From contig CM046345.1 in NCBI GenBank assembly GCA_025403435.1, positions 7,754,235-7,818,234 of the forward strand: a stretch of DNA of 64,000 bases. Reading direction: 5' to 3'. The notes below the pieces were generated by a model, which saw only the letters and a list, made by a program, of their open reading frames with translations, was not told where the DNA came from and ran no database searches. Positions 31,464-44,984 of the stretch are shown piece after piece (positions within the stretch are counted from its first letter, which is position 1; every line of letters begins with the position of its first letter). The position numbers and the translations under genes were made by a program. This DNA is from Artocarpus heterophyllus (lineage: Eukaryota; Streptophyta; Magnoliopsida; Rosales; Moraceae).

Positions 31464-34400
31464 ATGATAAATGGTGGAGAGGGAACTGGTAAGGCTATTG
31501 TCCCCAGAATCGCTGTTCCCGATCCGTCCGATCAGAAATCGGACGACGGCGCCGGCGGCGATGCGACGCCGTCTCGGTACTCGTCGTGCGGCGAGTCCGA
31601 GTTCGAGCGATACTGCAGCGCGAACTCGGCCATGGGCACGCCGAGCATGTGCAGCACGATGACCGTCTACAACGATTTCCCGGAGTTGGAGTTCGGCTCC
31701 GTCAAGAATTTAGGTTTAGGGTTTGGGGACGATGGTGGTGGATTGGAGAATTTCAGTTTGGGAGGGAAAATCGAGAGGAATCAGGAAGAGATGAAGCGTT
31801 TGGGCGATTACGGAGTTGATAGGGTTACTCGTGAGCAAAATCAGAGTGTGAATTATGGGTCTAGTGGGTTTGAAATGTACGTTGGTGATGAGTTTGATGA
31901 TCTTGGTGCTCTAAACGTGCATGAATTGATGTGTTGGAAGATCGATCAAAAGTCTTCAGCTTTGGAAGGGATTTCGGAGTTTGATAATGGTTCAGATAAA
32001 GTTGATAGTGTTGAAGATGGTGAGGAAGTGGTAGGAATAAGTAGTGTTGGGGAAATGGTTGCTCAAGAAAGTAATAGCTCAAATTGGGTTGGAAATGTTT
32101 CTCAAGTTTCACCAGAGGTTGAGGAATGTGATTCGGTTCCGACTGGCAGGTGGGGAAGAGAGACAAGAAGATGGGACTTCGTCTAGAGATGAGCATTCAG
32201 AGAGTGGGGATTCAATGTATGACTATGGTGCAGATGACGATGGTCAAAAAAATTATGTCACTTGCTGTGGGAACGTGCATTATTCTCAGGAAGCAAAAGC
32301 AAATAATGAAAACCCACTACTTATTAACTCATCTGTGGCCTTTGGTTCGGACGATTGGGATGATTTTGAGCAAGGAAGTGAGCTAGCTTCAGCTTCCCAT
32401 ATCATGAGTGCTTCCGAGAAGCGGGAAGAAAAGGAATGCTGAAGCTGTAGCTTGTCAAATTAAGGAAGGAAAATGTGTCACGGATATTGCCTATAGCCAG
32501 CAATCAAGTTGAAGGTGATGATAAATTGGATGAATCAGAGGAAGTAGAAGATGTGAAGGACATTCCTGTGGCTACCTATCAAGTTCAGGGCAGTAATGAT
32601 CTGATTGAATTTACCAAAAGTTCTTTTACTACACCACCTGTTTTCTCAAAGGTTAATGCACCAGAGAAAGAAGATATAAGTCATATTTCAGTATACTGAG
32701 AATTACAGGTGGTGCAGAATTGGCTGACCGTCCTAAGACTCGTACTGTTGGTAACATTGAGCTGGATCCTCTGGCAGAAAAACTTACTGAAAAAACAGGT
32801 TTCAATAATATTAACTGATGGTATGTCTCAGGTGCACCAAAAATTGAATACTGAGAAGGCCCTTAACGTTAATGCTAGTCAAGTTTATGAAAATCTAGCC
32901 TTGGGGAACTCAAAAATAAAACTGGACCGCGTTGTTGACTCATCAGCTAACCGAGTAAACTCACGGTCAACTGTCGTTACTGGAAATACGAAGTTAGATT
33001 TGTTTGAAGACTCAAAGCCAAAGACAGACCCTTCAGCTTTGACCAATAATACGAGGAAGAATCCTCATGTTTCAGAAGTTCGCGTTGAAGACCATCCTGC
33101 ACCTGTAAAGGTTGGTGTTTGCTTAATTCTTATGATTTGGTTTCCTGACTAAAATCACAAACATTTGGATTCAGTTTCATAGAATTTTATTAATTTTGAT
33201 GAGGCAAGAACTTGTTTTTGGTAAGTCTAGATCATATGCCCATTCTATATATTTTAATCTGATCTATTTATCCTGTGACAAATTGTAAAATTTTGGAGGT
33301 GGTTCTTTGAGCTTCTGAGTTGGTTTTAAGTTGTCCTCGTCTCATTTATTTGGATTTCAAATATTGCAGACTGATTCTCTTGAGCTAAATGAATTCTATG
33401 ATGAGGTTGTTCTTGAAATGGAAGAAATTTTATTGGCCTCCAGCGAGTCTCCTGTGGCGAGGTTCCCTCATTGTAACAGGCCATTGCAATCACAACTATC
33501 TCTACCCGTAAGAGATGGTCGATCTTCTGCTTCTACTTCTGGTATGGATGATATGTATCCATTTGGACAGCAGCCACTGCGAATTGACGGGATTGAAGTG
33601 GTAGGTGCAAGGCAGAAGAAAGGAGATGTGTCATTTAGTGAAAGACTTGTTGGAGTGAAGGAATACACCGTGTACAAAATAAGAGTGTGGAGTGGTAACG
33701 ATGAATGGGAGGTTGAACGCCGATATCGTGATTTTTTTACTCTCTATCGTCGGTTGAAGACATCATTTACTAGCCAGGGATGGGTTCTGCCCTCTCCATG
33801 GGCCTCTGTAGAAAAGGAATCCAGAAAAATTTTTGGAAATGTGTCTCCTGCTGTTGTTGCAGAGAGGAGTGCTCTTATTCAAGAGTGCCTGCAGCTCCAT
33901 TATCCATCCCAGGATCTTTACCACTTCTCCAAGTGCATTGATTTGGTTTCTGTGCCCTCAAGATTCAGGTTCCCAGTTCCCTTGGGTCAAATGCAGTGGT
34001 TCCTCATTCTACTTCTAGAGGAAGCAGCGAAAGCATTTCCACATTGGGGAAGACTATATCCCTTATTGTTGAAACCCAACCATACAAATCTACGAAGCAG
34101 ATGCTAGAAGCACAACATTATGCTTGTGCTGGTTGCTACAAACATTTTGATGATGGGAAGACTCTGATACGAGACTTTGCACAAACACTCGGATGGGGAA
34201 AGCCTCGACTTTGTGAATACACCAGTCAATTATTTTGCTCATCATGCCATACAAATGAAACTGCAGTTTTACCAGCAAGAGTATTGCATAACTGGGATTT
34301 TACTGAATATCCAGTGTCTCAGTTGGCTAAATCATATTTGGATTCGATATATGACCAGGTAACTAAATACTTGATTTCTAGCACATCTAAGTGTTATTAA

Positions 34401-35798
34401 TTTGAAGTTACATTGATTAATGATATGATAAACTAACTTTTAACTAGGCTGATGGGTTGAGATTACATCAATAAGAAGTAGCGTCTTGCTTTTAACCGAG
34501 GAAAGTGATTCCTGGTGATTTTTCTTTCTTGCAGCCCATGCTTTGTGTTAGTGCAGTTAATCCATTCCTCTTCTCAAAGGTCCCGGCTCTGCAACACATT
34601 ATGGGTGTCAGAAGGAAAATAGGAAGTATACTTCCATACGTTCGATGCCCATTCCGTGGATCTATCAACAGAGGACTTGGGTCCCGAAGATATCTTCTTG
34701 AAGGCAATGATTTTTTCGCCCTCAGAGACCTCATTGATCTTTCAAAAGGGGCGTTTGCAGGTTGATACTTGGAAGATGAAATAAGAAAAGTCTTATCATG
34801 TACCTGTAATTTGCCCAACTTAAAGCAGATTCTGACGCGTATTTACTCATTTGGCAGGTCTACCTGTCATGGTGGAAACGGTCTTGAAGAAAATCGTGGA
34901 GCACATAACTGATCAGTGTCTCGTATGTTGTGATGTGGGAGTTCCATGCAATGCTCGTCAAGCTTGCAACGATCCATCTTCTCTCATTTTCCCTTTCCAG
35001 GTAGATACACTAATAGCGTCTATGGATATCCAGAACATGGCTACTTATTTTTTTCTCACAGTGGAAAAGTGCAATTAATCATGAGTCTTGGAAAGAAACT
35101 GCTTTCCAAATTATTGGAAAACAGATTTGGTGCCTAATAGTTATATTTTCGACGCCCTTGGATCACTTGGATAAATGCAATAATTCGAACCAATAAAGTG
35201 TCCTGCCGTTAATGAGTTAATAATAATGTGTTCTGATTGCGGTTGCTTCTTAAGCATAAAATACTTGCACAGATATCTTTTATTAAATTGATGTTTTCTT
35301 TATATAATTTCCAAGGAGATCCTAAAATAAGATTAGCAAAGTAGAAGGAATCCAGTGAAATGTTTTAAGTGGAGTTCCATGGGCGAATGAACTTGGGAAG
35401 GTAGTAGATATATTATTATTTAACCTGTGAAGTCAACATTCAGTTTGATTTTGTAGTAATTTTGTTGATATAATTGATTGGCTATCATATTAATTATCGA
35501 ACTAGAAAAATTTTAGCAGGAAGGCGATGTGGAGAAATGTAACTCTTGCGAGTTGATGTTCCACAAGCTTTGCTTCAAGAAGCTCACAGAGTGCCCTTGT
35601 GGAGCTCATCTCAGGGTTGATGACACAATGGTCAGTAAGAGGGTAGACTTCCTTGGGAAGGGATTGGGTTCTGGGTTAAGTGTTGGTTTTCTATCGACAT
35701 TGTTTACGAAAGCGAAAGCGCAGCCGGAGAAGCTTGGGGAGAATAAAGACAATGACAATGTCATATTAATGGGTTCTTTGCCAAGCAATGCCTTATGA
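31464..35798 (+). CDS. PX-domain protein with C-terminal Rubicon-like (DUF4206) zinc module, frame broken
   Basis: Plant endosomal PX protein, resembling Arabidopsis At3g48195. Exons: 31464-33110, 33370-34358, 34535-34760, 34858-35000, 35520-35798. A long acidic, disordered N-terminus (YSSCGESEFERYCSANSAMG) is followed by a PX domain with the PI3P-binding motif RRYRDF. Then comes the DUF4206/zf-RING_9 region with metal-binding cysteines: CAGC, CSSC, CLVCC...C...C and CNSC...CPC. PX proteins bind phosphoinositides on endosomes; the C-terminal module is known in Rubicon and Pacer for Rab7 binding. Six small shifts break the frame: near 32152 (extra G), 32434 (extra G), 32489 (extra base), 32691-32702 (two extra or one missing), 32816 (extra T) and 33987 (missing T). 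Protein similarity resumes at once after each. All splice junctions are intact. Assembly error or recent pseudogene cannot be separated here. Confidence 0.88.
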
Positions 35799-37410
35799 TG
35801 TGCTTGTATGGCATTGTGTTTATGTAAATTTGGCTTGGATATGAAGAGTGATGATTCATTTGTTGCAACATTTGGACCTTTTTTAGCTCAATAATTAGGC
35901 ACTGGCCAAGGCAACCCTGTTTTTGCTGAATCCTTGAGATTGAGGAAGATATTTTTGTCACCCTTGGTTGGTCATTCTTTGTAAAAAAATAAAAAATAAT
36001 AAAAAAAATGAGGTATTAGGTTTGGCTGTGTTCTTTTCTTCAATTTTCTGTCTCGTTGGACGTGATTCGTGATTCTCATTAGAAATCATTATTCATATAC
36101 AAGGTTTTGAAACGTTAAGAAAACGACAGCAAAACAAAACAGGCGAACAAGTTTTTCTCCTCCTCTTCCTTTTTTCTTTTTTTTTTTTGAATGAATAACA
36201 CGTTTAAAAGTCAGACCCAAAGAAAAAAAAACGCCGTTCATTAAAAATTACAGCAACCTAAAGTTTTAATTTTTTATTTTTTAGAGCTACAGAGAAATAG
36301 AGAAACGACAAGAAGATTGAAAAGATGTCGCACATTATAAAAAGCACTAAAAGTAAGAAAAATAAATCAAAGGACGAGAGTAACGAAAAAAAGAAAAAAA
36401 AAGAAAATCCCACCAAAGCGTCAGAATCTCCAAGTAACAACAAAGTCGCTGAAAAAAGACAGCAAAATCGTGAATGGATTTTCAGTGGGGCTCACATTTG
36501 ATATTAGGATTATTTTTTTATAAATGTCTTGAACTGTGTACCACATTTTAAGTTGCTTTCTAATGTTTCAAAACCATTCAATATAACCCTAATTTATAGA
36601 AAACTATTCAAAATATCCCCACCATCCAATTCCGTTAAAGATGCTACTTGCTGACATAACATGCATTAAAAATTAATTAAAATTATTAAATTCTAATTAA
36701 ATATATAAAAATAATAAAATATTACAAATAAAAAATTTTATTTTATTTTCTAATTCTATTTTTTTCTTTCTCTGTCTTCTCTCCCTCCCTCTTTCTGTTT
36801 TTCCTTTTCTTTTTTTCGCTTGTAAACATTTGGAATAGGAAAAAAATTTCCTAAAATTCTCCCCGACAACCAGATTCCCATCACGCAACCCAGACAACAA
36901 TTAAAACAAACTTCAAATGATCTTCTTAAATCCACACTAAAATAGAAACAAACAAACCAAAAAAAAAGAGATAAAAAATACAATATACAATTAGGACAGT
37001 TATCATTTTGTTATCATTTTACCCTCAATATTTTATTTTCTTTTTTAGGGATTTCACTTTTCAAGTTTTACATTTTTAATATATTAAAGTTTCAAACCTT
37101 TTGTTTTATTTGCCACGTATGAAAATTTATAAATGGAAGGGGCTTGTTGAACTGTTTGCTATAGAATAGAGCCATTTGAAATGGTTTTGAAAAATTAGGG
37201 ACAACTTAAACTAGGAGACATAGGTCAAGGGCAATTGTGAAAATAATCCTTGATATTAGATCAATGGATGGTCTCTCCTATGGAGTATATTTTCAATAAA
37301 ATAAATAAATAAAAAAACCAACGAAAAAAATAAATTATTCCACCAATATAAGAAACGACAAATAAATTTTACAACGACATTAAAAAAATAAATTATTCCA
37401 CCAATATATT
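35799..37410. other. Intergenic AT-rich DNA
   Basis: 3' flank of the PX gene, then A/T-rich low-complexity sequence including a CT-rich stretch (36760-36815) and a small local duplication of aaataaattattccaccaatata (37329 and 37385). No gene is seen. Confidence 0.5.
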
Positions 37411-39375
37411 TTAAAACGTTTAGAAAATAACTGCCCATTATTTGTGCATGTTTAAGCGGCTCTGTGATGGACAGAGCACGTATAAATATAGCGCACCCCT
37501 TTGGTGAAATCTCCCAAGCCTACGACCCCATTTCAGTTCAAAAATAAACCATCAAACAGAGATTGGGAGAGGTTTAGAAGAGCCTTAATCCGAAAAATAA
37601 ACCCATTAACCTCCTTGCGACATTGAAATTCGACAATAACAGGAGATATGTTTTTTTATCCGTTTTAGAATTCTGCATTGGATCTAAATGCTATTTGAGT
37701 TCATAGAAGCCTGTTTAAATTGCATTTAGTATTTTGTCAATTGGTAGAAGAACCTTTGTTTGCCTTGCCTTGTGATTGTGCTATGTAGATATGCATTGTT
37801 TTATATAGCCGAAATTTTTTTTACCTTTCTCTTTCTATTTGGCTTGATTCTAGTCCTTTCCTTGTGTTGTCATTAATGTACTCTCACCCAATTCAATTAC
37901 CAGCCTCCCCTCCTCTTGAACACACATGGTCAAAAGTTTATTAATCAACCACTTATCTTTAGTGGGTATTTCATTGGATATGCTGAAATGTCTAAAGGGT
38001 ATTGTTCGGTCTTGAAAGTTAAAGTCCGATATAACCTCAAGTATAAGGTTTTCACAAGTAATAAAAAATTTGTGAATCCAAGGTTGATCCCACAATGAAA
38101 AGGTAATGCAAACTCTAGTATATTTATTAAACTATTTATTTATAATATTTACACATTTTGACAGCATTTTCCATTTTTAGATTTTTATGATTTTGGAATT
38201 TCAATAATAAGAAATGCAGCTAAATTAAAATGTTACTTTCATAATGAGTGTGATTAGTTTAACAGCAATAACTTAAATATATTTTAGTTTTTCTAAATAT
38301 TTATTAAATAGTTTAAGAATAACTATACTATCCTCTGTTGATAATAAATTAAGCATTACTAAGCATTTACTGTGCCACTTCATGTCTATAATATAGCAAA
38401 AACTCAACTTAATAAAAAAGCATGATTTCAACATTATTTAACTAAAATAACAAATAAAATAATAAGTATTTATCTTGACATTCCCTATTTACGACTAATC
38501 AACATCCCCTCAAGCATTTTCATGTCATCCTATATTGATGATAAATCAAAACTTAATTTTACAAGAATTTTAGCTAAAAAATACTAAAATCATTATTTTT
38601 TTAAGGAAATATTTTGGTATTATAACTGCTTAGAAAGCTAAGAAAAATAAAATATTTAAAGTAATTTTGTCATAATTTTTTCCTCTTTCCTCAACTAAAA
38701 AGAAAATTTAAAAAGATACATTTGAAATAAAAACACTTGAAATGTTATTGAATATAATTTTTATAACATAAATTGGAAACTATTTTACAAAAACATAAAC
38801 TAAAAACTAAACTATTTATTAAATAGTAATTTTCTACATTGAGAGGGGTGAACAAACGGGATTTATGGGGGGGTATTTATAGGCAAAGGGTTGGTATTTA
38901 TAGGCAAAAGGTTGGCCTATTATTCATACAAGTTAGGATTTTTTAATAATTTTTACAATATTTTTGGCTAAATTTGTTGCCAATTTGGCAACTTGGTGAT
39001 TTTTTTTTTCTTTTTTCCATGAGTGAAACTGCTCTTAAGAGTGCAAATTAGGTATTGAAATCTAGTGCTTTGTGGTTAGGGATGGATGAGCAGAGGCCAT
39101 TGGATGCGCTGGCGATGACTTGAAGAACGACACAAATTCAGTCAACAAAGTAGGACCAGATTTGGGCAATTGGAGACCGATGGTGCTGCTTTAAAATCTG
39201 TTTTTTTATTTTTATCTTTTACCTTTGTTGTATGCTTTTACTCGTTTTCTTGTATATTTCAAATCTAAAAAAAACAAAACACATTTATTTTAAAAATAGC
39301 ATATATTTACAATAATTTACAAAATATTTAGTTTGCATTAAATCACACAAAACATACAAAAAAATAATTATAAAT

Positions 39376-41370
39376 TGTGAGAAAAGAAATACGCAATGGA
39401 ATTTTAAAAATTTTATACCAGAGTATTTTTCAAAATATAGGTTTGACATACTATATACATAAATTAACCAGATCTTACTATAATCATTTGCCAAAAAGCT
39501 CCTGCAATCTGTGAAGAGAAAGACGTTCCAAAAGAGTCTCAACTAACTGGTCTTATTTGATATTCTCTATCCACGATTGGAGTACGTGTGGGTGCACAAC
39601 GTACAACTCTTTTCCGGTGACTCTCCTTCCAACCAATCAAGGAAACCCAGAACTAAGGTTTGTGATTTGTGAACAATAGCTCTCAAAGAGTTACAAAGAC
39701 TCATAGACTAGAGTGTTCACTCTTTATTCCTCAACTGATCTAAATAACTTATGAGTCTCACTTCTTATTTATAGAGGTTGGGCCTAAGAGTTAGTCTTTA
39801 TTCAATAAGGCCTCAAATATTCAAATCAGGATCAATATATGATAAAATTGTGTCTAAAAACATGTGATCATAATAGTTCGGTTTGCAGGCGGATCTGCCA
39901 ATTGGGCCTGCCAAACTTGCTCCATCGACAGGCTGAACCTAAAGATCGGCCTACCGAACTTATGATAAATGATTCCTATGAATCTTTTATTTATCCACCT
40001 GAAATTCTTGGGATAAAGCTTCAGTTTTAATTGAAATAACCAAATAGAGAAGTTATATGATTAAAACAGTCATATCTAGATAATCTCTAGGAAAATAAAT
40101 ATTCTTGATAATTCAACAAGTTTATATTGAATTAATTTATTCAAAATTAATCCAACCGATAAACAGACAATTATCTAATTTTGATAATTTAAAAAGTTTA
40201 TCTTGAATTAATTTTTCACAAAATTAATTCAACCGATAAACAAACATGAATTATCTAATTCTACCGAATTTCAGCCAGTTTGATAATTTGACATAAGTCA
40301 CTAATTTATTGAAAAAACATGCTATATCATTACAAGATTTATTATAAGCTAGCAAAGGGGACCTAATAGACCTATATAAAACCCAATATCGCAGATATAC
40401 ATTTCATAATTATCAACTCTAACACTACTTCACTAAAAGCTTAGAGCTGCACTCTCGAACTACATAGAATTACGAAGCCCGAATAGCCAAGTCTCTATGA
40501 TACATCATAGTGTATTATATCCCTATAAGATTATCTATAATTGGCTTAAGGATAATTTCTATCTTACCTTTTCGATTATTTTTATTTTACGTTCTATTAT
40601 CTCACCATTGAAAAACTTACTATCCAAAGACAGTATACTATTCAGTTACACCTATGTATCCAAAAAGTTGAGCGTTCTAGTTTCTCAATTACAGGATGAC
40701 ACATATAAGAGGATATCAACGACTCCTAAAGAGGAGTTATAGATTTCATATCTATGAATAATAGGTCTATACTATCAAGAGTCATACTTCCAATGTATTG
40801 GCATGCGTACCCACATAAAATATAGATGTCACCCTTTAGTACATCAAAAGATATAATTCAAGACAATGGGCCCACTATTCATCTCAGGGTTAAGATACAA
40901 TATATATGATTGTCTAAAGTGAATTGATTTGCCGAGACAGAATTATTAATCTAAATCAATTACACTTTATGTTTCGATCTAATACATCGTCACCTATGAC
41001 AGTGTATCAATATTTCTATTTACAGAGTCCACCTTCGATGGCCAAGATAAACTATCTCCTATTAGAGATATAGACAACATAATAATCTTTGTATGAATAA
41101 AGCGCCTAACTTTATTTTTTTGACTATGGATCTTATAATTTGGACCGACACCTTTAGAATCATGTCTTCTGCATAATCTGTCTATCGTATTCCTGATTCT
41201 AAAGGTTTAAAGTGATAGTCTCAGACTTTTTTTGCTTCTCATACATTCAATAAATATGAACGTAAAGAGGATAACAATTTGGTATATGAATAATAAATAA
41301 AGTCTTTATTGATAAAAATGTTTCTAAAAACAAATTATATTTTTACTCCTTAAGGCATACATGTCTAACA
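39376..41370 (+). mobile_element. Solo LTR, same family as 5545-7485, nested in the Copia element
   Basis: About 2 kb, collinear with the LTR at 5545-7485 (for example tctcaactaactggtctta, cttatttatagaggttggg, acatcaaaagatata, ttactcctta). Flanks are taaat and taaac, a decayed 5-bp target duplication. It splits the Copia remnant, so it inserted later. Confidence 0.85.
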
Positions 41371-41465
41371 TAAACTTCTAAAATTCCAGGCCCTTTTGCT
41401 TTCACACAGATTTAAGACTTAGAAATAATTTTAGAATACATTTACAAACTTAAAAGATATTTTCA

Positions 41466-41999
41466 AACACATTAAGGATTCGTTTGGTAAATGGATTTGA
41501 ATTAGTGATTTAATTTGAGTTAGTGTAATTTGAATTAGGATTTGAGTTAATGTTTAGATGTGCATTTAAGTTTTAATACGAGTATGGAATAAAATTAGAA
41601 TTTGTGTTTGGAGAGGTAGTGAAGATAGTTTTTGATTTATTAATAAATCTAATAAAATCTTAATGTTAATGATCTTGAAAAAATGCAATATGGATCTGAA
41701 TTTATTCTTCTCTTTATTAGGAACACAGTGAAAAAAGAATCATCTCAATTAGATATCAAATGAAAAAATTATGATTTTTTTTCTCAAATATAGGAGAGAG
41801 AATTTTAGTTTTTACTGCAGCAAAGATATTCGAGTATCAAAAGTTTAAGGGGGGATGTGAACTCTGAAAACTTAGATTTTTAATACTCAAATGATTCAGA
41901 TTTGAGGGAAAACCAACACGTATCTGAAGGATTCTTGATACTTGAATCTAAATTTCAGTCCATTGAGTTCAAAGAATGCATGAAACAAATATATCCTAA
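41466..41999. mobile_element. Dispersed 535-bp non-autonomous element, copy 2
   Basis: Better preserved than 29343-29878. The ends form a loose inverted repeat: ttaaggattcgtttggtaaatg at the left (21 bases with gaps), and cttaggatatatttgtttc reading inward from the right. This points to a MITE-type DNA element. Confidence 0.75.
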
Positions 42000-42389
42000 G
42001 ACCCAAAATAAAATTACCACACTTAATTAATTATAATTTTAATTAATTTCATACTAAACAAATATTTTACATGCGAAATTTACTCTAAAAATTACCAAAA
42101 ATATTATAAAACATATTAAAAACTTGTAATGAAAAATATTTTTACAGAAAAACACTAAAACAATATTTAGCACACAAATGCTTTAATTTGAGAGTTTAAT
42201 GAGCAATATGAATGCAAAATAATTAATTTCAACTTCAAAAAATGTGCATTTTTACAGTCTCATCAGGCATATTTTCTACTATCTATCTCACAGCACTAGG
42301 ATTGTGAAATCAAAAAATACAAAATTTTCTTAAAAAGGACTTAATCAGTGGCATCGATTAATCCCAGAACATTGTCTTTGAGAAAGATC

Positions 42390-44260
42390 ATTTTGATGCT
42401 CAATCTTCTTGCTAAAGTGACAAATTGATTATCATTCACAACACCCTTTAAGTTCAAATGGGTGTTGAGCAACCAATTGTTGAGGTTCCATAAGGTGCTG
42501 ATAACAATCTGATAGATCAGGTTGTTCATGAATTGCCAGAAATTGTTGGACAACCAATTGAATAATATGTTCCTCAGGAAAATATTGATACGGCATTAAG
42601 AAGTTCTACTAAACTAAAGAAATCAACAATTTCTAGTTATTATATTGTGTATTTGCAAGAATCAGACTATAACATTAGAGCTAAAAATAATCCCTAAACA
42701 TTTTCACTAGCCATGAGTTGCAAAGAATCAAAATTATGGTATGATGCGATGAACAATGAGATAAATTCTATGCATCTGATGGAGTTTGGGATCTTGTTGA
42801 GTTGCTTAATGGTCTAAAGCCATAGGATGTAAATGAGTCTTTAAAACAGAGAAATACTCATTGGGCAATATTAAAAGGTATAAAGCAAGACTTGTTGCTA
42901 AATGATTCACTCAAAAGGAAGGAATCGATACAAGGAGATCTTCTCTTCTGTATCCAAGAAAGATTCTTCTCGTATTATTATGGCATTAGTTGCATATTTT
43001 CACCTGGAGTTACAACAAATGGATATGAAAAAAAATTCCTCAATGGAGATCTAGAGGAACTAGTTTACATGAAACAACTAGAAGGATTTTCCTTTAGTGG
43101 TAGTGAGCATTTGGTGTGTAAGCTCAAGAAATTTATATATGGATTGAAATACGCCTCCAGTTATTGGTATTTGAAATTTCATGATGTTATCTCTTTATTT
43201 GGATTTGTATAGAATATTGTGGATTAATTTATATACTAGAAGGTCAATAAGAGTAAGATTTATTTCCTTATTCTGTATGTGGATGGCGTTTTACTTGTAA
43301 CTAATAATAAGGTTTTGTTATATGAGATAAAACAATTTCTCTCTAAAAACTTTGACATGAAGGATATAGATGAAGCGTCTCATATCATTGGCATTAAGAT
43401 ATATAGAGATATATTTTGAGGTATTTTGGGTCGATCTTAAGAGACCTATATCAATAAAGTTTTAGAGAGATTTTGGATGAAAGATTATTCACTAAGTATA
43501 GCTCCCATTGTGAAGGGTGGCAAGTTCAATTTGAATCAATGCTCGAAGAATGATCCTAAAAGGGAACAAATAAAGAACATTCCTTATACTTATGTTGTTA
43601 GAAGTATGATGTATGCTCAAGACTGCACAAGACCTGACATTGCATTTTTCTGCTTGGATGTTAGGAAGATAACATAGTAATTCAGGTACAGACCACTGGA
43701 AAGCTGCAAAAAAAGTGAAAAAGTACATTTAAGGGAGCAAAGACTACATGCTTATATACGGATGGACTGATAATTTAGAAGTGATTGGCTACTCTGATTC
43801 AGACTTTACTGGCTGTGTTGATTTGTGAAAATCATCAGGATACATCTTTATGTTTGTTGGTGGAGCTGTATTTTAGAGAAGCACAAAGCAGACCTTGATT
43901 GTCACTTCTACTATGGAGGCTAAGTTCGCATTTTATTTTAAGGCCATCTAGCATGGTGTATAGATGAAGAGTTTCATTTCTGGGCTTAGAGTTATAGATT
44001 CAATATCTAGGCCATTGAGGATATATTGTGACAATTCAGTTGTAGTTTTTATGGCTAAAAACAACAAAGTAGTAGTCGAAGCAAATACATTGACATCAAG
44101 TATTTGGCCATAAGGGAACGTATTAAAATGAAAACAGTGGTTATTGAACATGTTAGTACTAAATTGATGATTGCTAATTCTTTGACAAAAGGCATGCTGC
44201 CATTGAAATTTAAGGATCACGTAAATAGAATGAGTTTTGATTCCTTTATGTGATTTTTGT
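42390..44260 (+). pseudogene. Copia pol remnant (reverse transcriptase to RNase H)
   Basis: Recognisable Copia segments in shifting frames: AMSCKESKLWYDAMNNEI near 42710, an LNGDLEELVYMKQLEGF block near 43045, HLVCKLKKFIYGLKYAS near 43110, an LYVDGVLL-like YVDD region near 43275 (second Asp changed to Gly), IAPIVKGGKFNLNQC near 43500, CTRPDIAF near 43625 and a C-terminal DPLTKGMP-like segment near 44180. There are several in-frame stops; it cannot make an active enzyme. Confidence 0.85.
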
Positions 44261-44984
44261 TGTAAGAACCAATATTATGTGTAATGAAACACTATTTTTG
44301 ACTTTTTTGATATTTATTTTTCTTTCTTGAACACATCTATTCATTTTGAGAAATATCATTAATGTCTAGACCTAGAATAAATGTAGGAATTATTCATTAA
44401 GTTATATGGGCTAGTGTTTAAGAGACACAATGCATTGTGATACATAAAAGATAATACTTGTTTTTAGAGAACCTATCGCCATGATTCATGTATTTTGTTT
44501 CTTACTATGGTAAATGATGGAATATATAGACTAAGTGGAAGAATGTTCGAATTTTTCCTTTAAAAAACAACAACAATTGTTTGAATAAGTCAGTATACGG
44601 TCCATGCTTTATCCCATCATTTTAGGAACGAGATAAACGTCTCACAACATTCCAAAACATTCAGAAAATAAATGTCCACTATCTGTGCACGCTCCAATGG
44701 CTCTGTGATAGGTAGAGCACGTATAAATATAATGCATTCCTTTGGTGAGGTCCCCTAAGCCTATAATCTCATCTCAGTTTAAAAATACACATCAAACTGA
44801 GATTGAGAGACGTTTTGAAAAGCCTCAACCCAAAAAATAAACCCATTAACCTTAATACCAGATTGCAATTCGACAATGATAGGAGGTATGTTTTTTATCC
44901 CTTTTTTAATTCCGACTCTACATTTGATCTTAATGCTATTTGAGTTTATGGAAGCATGTTTAGATCGCATTTAGTATTCTTACA

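Larger units (their letters stand above)
37411..44984 (+). mobile_element. Decayed Ty1/Copia retrotransposon with nested insertions
   Basis: 5' LTR remnant 37411-37739 and 3' LTR 44544-44984 share the same blocks (agagcacgtataaatata TATA region, aaaaataaacccattaacc, tttgagtt...catttagtatt). A degenerate tRNA-iMet primer site (TGGTAgaAGAaC, 9 of 12) follows the 5' LTR at 37742. A purine tract (gtggaagaa) precedes the 3' LTR. Internal Copia pol remains: an integrase-end motif YFIGYAEMSKGY near 37960-38010, and reverse transcriptase to RNase H from about 42390 to 44260. The pol frame has many stops and shifts. A solo LTR (39376-41370) and a 535-bp element (41466-41999) are inserted in it. Removing these leaves about 5 kb, normal for Copia. 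The 5' part of the first LTR is lost. Confidence 0.85.

Noticed and set aside
31861..32196. 111-aa minus-strand frame
   Set aside because: Antisense shadow of the PX gene's first exon; no family resemblance.
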